Shown: one piece after another, positions 6,634 to 9,736 of the stretch
Layout: each line of letters begins with the position of its first letter
How positions within the stretch are numbered: the first letter of the stretch is position 1
DNA from: Candidatus Eiseniibacteriota bacterium
GTDB lineage: Bacteria; Eisenbacteria; RBG-16-71-46; CAIMUX01; VGJL01
Length of the DNA: 9,736 bases
Direction of reading: 5' to 3'
Assembly: GCA_014729455.1 (NCBI GenBank)
Contig: WJJW01000192.1
Coordinates: 1 to 9,736 of the forward strand
The notes under the pieces: generated by a model
Database searches by the model: none
Told to the model about the DNA's origin: nothing
What the model saw: only the letters and a program-made list of their open reading frames with translations
Program-made: the position numbers and the translations under genes

Positions 6634-9455
6634 CCTCCGTGCACCCCGAAGCCGCCCCAGTAGAAGGGGTGGTCCCACCGTTTCCGGGTCTCTCGTCCGG
6701 CCTGGTTCACCGCGGCCACGGGATCGCGTTCTCTCGACGCGCCGAGGGTCCGGTAGAAGTGTCGCATCCACTCTTCCGTGGCCGCATCGTGGACGCGCCA
6801 GTGGCTGGCGACGAGGCGCCGCGCGCCGGCGGCGAGGAACGCGTGCGCCACTCCGGACAGATCGTCCCCTCGTCCGGTGAACACGCGGCCCGTGTTGCAG
6901 GCGCTCAGGACCACGAGGTCGGCCCGGGTCCTGCGCTCCAGGATGTCGGCGAGGAACAGCGCGCCGTCGTGGAGAATCAGGTACGAAAAGGCGGGGTTGT
7001 CCTCCCGAAAGGCGCCGTGCCCGCTCCAGTGGATCGAGCCGGCCCCGGCGATCGCCTCGAGGATCGCGCCGGCCGAAGGATCCCGCAGGACCCGGCGGCG
7101 GTCGGCGGGAAGACAGGCGGAGACGGCGTCGATCTCCGTGCCGACCGACGGCGGCGCCTCGTGCACGGTCCCGGCGACGAGCCAGGGGCGAGCGGATCCC
7201 CGGAAAGCCTCCTCTCGCGTCAGCAGGAAGTCGGCGGTCGGCGTTCGGCTGATCCGGAACCGCTCGTCGACGTAGCCCGTCCCGTCGTGAAGGCACTCGA
7301 ACGGCACGAGGTGCAGGATCGAGTGGGGAACGAGCGTCAGCCTCCCGCTTTCCGGGAGGTGGTCGAGCAGGGGAGCGACAAGTTGTTCGTAGAGGGCGCG
7401 CAGCTCCTCCTCGGCCGCCCGCCGCTGGAACGAGAGGTTCCCGATCGGCCGGCCCGAGGTCGCCGCCATGAAATCGACCTGCGAGCGGAGCTCGGCGACC
7501 CGTTCCTCGATCCGCGCCGCCTCCGCCTCGAGCGGACGGAACACGGCGCCCTCCCGGCGCACGACCAGGGCGAGAACCCGCCCGCCGGTGACGAAGTAGG
7601 CGATGACCGCCTCGTCCTCGTCGAGCAGCGGGGCGATCCCGCCGGGGTCGATCCCTCCCTCCCAGGACCGGCCGTCCTCCTCCCGGCGTTCGAGGGACCG
7701 AGCGAGCCGGGTGATCTCCCGCTCGAGCCCGACCACTCTGCCACGGACCTTCGTGCGTTCCTCCGGGTCGTCGCCCCGTTCCGGCGCCGCCTCCATCCGC
7801 TCCGCTTCGCGCACCAAGGCGCCCAGCAGCGCCCGCTTCTCCTCCAGATCCTCCGAGCGTGCGACTCCCGCGACGACGCGTCGTTCGCGGAAACCCCGCC
7901 CGCGCGCCGACTCGATCGTGCGGAAGAGGGGCGCGGTCCGCACGCGCGGCGAATCGATCAGGATTCCGATCAGGTCGTGGTAGACCTCGACCTGCCGTTC
8001 GAAGGCGCGCGAGCGGAGCTCGAGCCCCGGGATCAGACGTCTCTGGTCCTCGAGAGCGCGGATCGCGCGCCGAAGCCGCCGCAAGCTTTCGGCCCGACGT
8101 CCGGCGGCACGCGCCACCCGCCCCGACAGGGCGAGCAGTTCCATCCGAACCCGCATCGGCATGCGAGGCAGCGTTCGGAGCGCCGGGCCGAGCGTCCGCG
8201 CGGCCGCCCCCGGCCGTCCGGTCGCGAGCTGCGCCCGAGCCAGCATCGTGCGTGCCTGGACCTCTCCCAGCTCCATGTTCGCCGCACCGAAGAGCCGGCC
8301 CGCCTCGCGCGCCGCGGTCCTCGCCGCCGAGAACTCGCCCCGGGCGAGGCGGGCCTCGGCGAGCAGGAGCAGCACGTGCGCCCGCCCGGGTCCGATCCGC
8401 TTGCCGCGATAGAACCGCTCCGCGCCTCGCAACCGGTCGATCGCCGCGTCGGTCCGGTCCATCTGCAGAAGGCTGCGCGCCTCGGCGATCCGCGCGAGGG
8501 TCGCGTCCAGATCCATCGTCTCGCGGGCAAAGGTCTCCGCCGCCTCCCGCGCGGGTTCCTGGGCCTCGACCGGCATCCCCAGGTCGAGGAAGGTCTCCGC
8601 GCGCGCCAGCAGGCAGCCGGCCTGGAGATCCCGCGCCTCCTGGCGGGCGAAGATCGGCTCCGCCTCGTCGAGAAGCAGCAGGGCGGCCCGGTAGTCGCCG
8701 GCGACCGCCTCGAGAAGGGCGCGATTGTACCGAGCCTGCGCGCCGAGACGTTCCTGGCCGAGGCGATCCGCATGGCCCTCCACTTCCAGGAAGAGGGCGC
8801 GCGCCTGCTGGATCCGGAAGAGATGCGTGCAGGCGATTCCCTGATTCAGGCGGAGTCCGATCCAAGTCGAGTCGATCCCGGTCGCGGTCTCGAGCACCGA
8901 AGCGGCGGTCTCGTACTCCTCGTACGCCTTCGCGTAACGCTCTCCGTGATAGTGGGCGCTGCCGAGGTTCATGTGCAGCTTTCCGAGGTAGGCGAGGTCG
9001 TCGGCGGAGCGGAGGAGCCGATCGGCCCGGCGGACGAGCGGCTCGATCCCTTCGTCGCGCCCCATCAAGGTGAGCGTGCCGATCCGGCCGACGAGGATCT
9101 GCCCGAGAAGGCGGTCATCGTTCGCCGCCTCGGCTTCCCGGGTCGCCCGCTCGTACGCGCGCCCCGCGGTGCGCATCCGCCCGAGGTAGAGGCACGCCTC
9201 GGCGTAAGCGCGCCAGGACCAGGCCCGCGTCTCCGGGTCGCCAACGTGGTGCCGGGCCGCGGCGGCGAGCAGAGCGCGTGCGATCCGCAGCGAGGTGGAG
9301 GGATCGTTCAGCAGCTCACGGGCCGCTCGATCGCGGATCCGCGCCGCGGTCTTCGGGCCGGGAACGAAATCGAGCGAGCCGATCGCCTCGAGGAGGGGAT
9401 CGATCTCGTCGCTCGAGAGAAGCGCGTCGATCTGGTTCGGATCGGATTCGATCAC
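6630..9455 (-). CDS. TPR-CHAT caspase-like protease
   Basis: This 941-residue cytoplasmic protein has no signal peptide or membrane segment. Residues about 80-470 form roughly nine TPR-like helical hairpins (for example NLGSAHYHGERYAKAYEEYE and ARYNRALLEAVAGDYRAAL). A charged, probably coiled segment follows at about 537-593. Residues about 650-941 are a CHAT domain (caspase HetF associated with TPRs, clan CD peptidase fold), with LTLVPHSILHLVPFE, the catalytic His in HWSGHG (H813) and the catalytic Cys in VVLSACNTG (C853), then VASHWRVHD and a C-terminal FYWGGF. Both catalytic residues are present, so an active cysteine protease with TPR-based recognition is likely; the substrate is unknown. 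The start chosen is a GTG at 9455 with GGAGG 3 nt upstream. An ATG at 9620 would add 55 Arg-rich residues overlapping the upstream gene and was rejected. A 64-nt gap separates it from the upstream gene at the right edge, so an operon is likely. CHAT proteins occur in regulated proteolysis, programmed death and defence systems; which applies here is open. Confidence 0.9.
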   Translation of the reverse strand: MIESDPNQIDALLSSDEIDPLLEAIGSLDFVPGPKTAARIRDRAARELLNDPSTSLRIARALLAAAARHHVGDPETRAWSWRAYAEACLYLGRMRTAGRAYERATREAEAANDDRLLGQILVGRIGTLTLMGRDEGIEPLVRRADRLLRSADDLAYLGKLHMNLGSAHYHGERYAKAYEEYETAASVLETATGIDSTWIGLRLNQGIACTHLFRIQQARALFLEVEGHADRLGQERLGAQARYNRALLEAVAGDYRAALLLLDEAEPIFARQEARDLQAGCLLARAETFLDLGMPVEAQEPAREAAETFARETMDLDATLARIAEARSLLQMDRTDAAIDRLRGAERFYRGKRIGPGRAHVLLLLAEARLARGEFSAARTAAREAGRLFGAANMELGEVQARTMLARAQLATGRPGAAARTLGPALRTLPRMPMRVRMELLALSGRVARAAGRRAESLRRLRRAIRALEDQRRLIPGLELRSRAFERQVEVYHDLIGILIDSPRVRTAPLFRTIESARGRGFRERRVVAGVARSEDLEEKRALLGALVREAERMEAAPERGDDPEERTKVRGRVVGLEREITRLARSLERREEDGRSWEGGIDPGGIAPLLDEDEAVIAYFVTGGRVLALVVRREGAVFRPLEAEAARIEERVAELRSQVDFMAATSGRPIGNLSFQRRAAEEELRALYEQLVAPLLDHLPESGRLTLVPHSILHLVPFECLHDGTGYVDERFRISRTPTADFLLTREEAFRGSARPWLVAGTVHEAPPSVGTEIDAVSACLPADRRRVLRDPSAGAILEAIAGAGSIHWSGHGAFREDNPAFSYLILHDGALFLADILERRTRADLVVLSACNTGRVFTGRGDDLSGVAHAFLAAGARRLVASHWRVHDAATEEWMRHFYRTLGASRERDPVAAVNQAGRETRKRWDHPFYWGGFGVHGG

Positions 9456-9458
9456 AGG

Positions 9459-9463
9459 CCTCC
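9459..9463 (-). promoter_or_regulatory. Ribosome binding site deciding the GTG start of the CHAT gene
   Basis: On the minus strand GGAGG lies 3 nt upstream of GTG 9455. The spacing is short but usable, and no other in-frame start between the upstream stop and residue 130 has a comparable site. It sits in a small potential hairpin spanning 9457-9480 (GGCC...GGCC outside, CGGT-CGC-ACCG inside). Confidence 0.55.
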
Positions 9464-9519
9464 GGTGCGACCGCCGGGCCCAGTCTACGAGATCGACGCG
9501 ACCCGTACGACCGCCGATC

Positions 9520-9736
9520 CTAGGCCTGGTCCTCTTCCGGCGGCTCCTCGATGGGCGGCACGCGAAGCCGTTCCTCTCCGATCTCGATCTCGATCTGCAG
9601 CGGGCCGGACGGGATCCCATCGAACGAGAAGCTCCCGAAGTTTCCCAGCGCCGCGGTCCAATCCCGGCCGGCCGCCTCCAGGCGGGCCGTGCCGCCGGGC
9701 GGCAGCGTCTCCTCCGTCCGCGGCACGATCCTACCG
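9520..9736 (-). CDS. C-terminal part of an unrecognised protein upstream of CHAT gene
   Basis: The frame is open from the right edge to a TAG at 9520-9522. The GTG at 9726 is in frame but has three open codons before it, so the gene most likely continues beyond the window; 71 residues are visible. The fragment contains an FGSFSFDGIPSGPLQIEIEIG stretch typical of the last strands of a beta-sandwich of the carboxypeptidase-regulatory/transthyretin-like kind (F.FDG.P.GP pattern), then an acidic Pro-rich tail (PPIEEPPEEDQA). As I recall, small proteins ending this way can accompany CHAT proteins, often near an ECF sigma factor gene; here that is inference. It is followed after 64 nt by the TPR-CHAT gene on the same strand, so it is probably an operon partner. 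A standalone 68-aa protein from the GTG is the alternative. Confidence 0.6.
   Translation of the reverse strand, partial: GRIVPRTEETLPPGGTARLEAAGRDWTAALGNFGSFSFDGIPSGPLQIEIEIGEERLRVPPIEEPPEEDQA

Noticed and set aside
5218..8865. A 1215-codon open frame on the minus strand running across two gene regions
   Set aside because: It is antisense to the plus-strand lipoprotein and out of frame with the CHAT gene. Its composition is Arg/Gly/Pro-rich with no domain pattern, as expected from GC-rich shadow frames.
9456..9620. ATG at 9620 as the start of the CHAT gene
   Set aside because: The extra 55 residues are Arg-rich, overlap the upstream coding region by about 100 bp and have no family-like content. 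GTG 9455 has a GGAGG upstream.
6630..9736. CRISPR-linked TPR-CHAT (Csx29-like) system
   Set aside because: No repeat-spacer array or Cas-like gene is present in the window. The TPR-CHAT arrangement alone does not indicate a CRISPR link.

Overview
The window is GC-rich and densely coded, with ATG and GTG starts and Shine-Dalgarno sites close to the AAGGAGG consensus. Two lipoprotein signal peptides imply a bacterium that anchors proteins to its envelope. An ICL2-type isocitrate lyase, YVTN-propeller and carboxypeptidase-regulatory-like lipoproteins, and a large TPR-CHAT protein together suggest an uncultured GC-rich, probably diderm lineage (Gemmatimonadota, Eisenbacteria or Krumholzibacteriota type). 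That placement is inference with low confidence; no rRNA, tRNA or phylogenetic marker is present.

Layout: (1) Bases 1-3960, plus strand, hold a two-gene glyoxylate-shunt operon. Malate synthase A (cut by the left edge) is followed after 9 nt by a 751-aa isocitrate lyase of the long ICL2 class. The lyase makes glyoxylate and succinate from isocitrate, and the synthase condenses glyoxylate with acetyl-CoA to malate, allowing growth on acetate or fatty acids. (2) Bases 3961-4032 are a convergent gap with a strong stem-loop and a 14-nt palindrome. (3) A minus-strand lipoprotein forming a seven-unit YVTN beta-propeller (4033-5124) and a plus-strand lipoprotein with three carboxypeptidase-regulatory-like beta-sandwiches and a C-terminal Fn3-like domain (5314-6633) diverge from a 189-bp intergenic region. 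(4) A minus-strand operon enters from the right edge: the C-terminal piece of an unrecognised protein (9520-9736), then a 941-aa TPR-CHAT caspase-like protease (6630-9455). The CHAT gene and the plus-strand lipoprotein gene collide tail to tail, their two TAG stops sharing one CTAG.

The most interesting items are the TPR-CHAT protein with both catalytic residues intact and an undefined small partner; the propeller lipoprotein with a histidine at the same place in six of seven repeat units (a possible metal-binding ring); and the pairing of an ICL2-type lyase with an MSA-type malate synthase in one operon. No mobile element, CRISPR array, tRNA or rRNA was found. The longest stretch without a gene is 189 bp.
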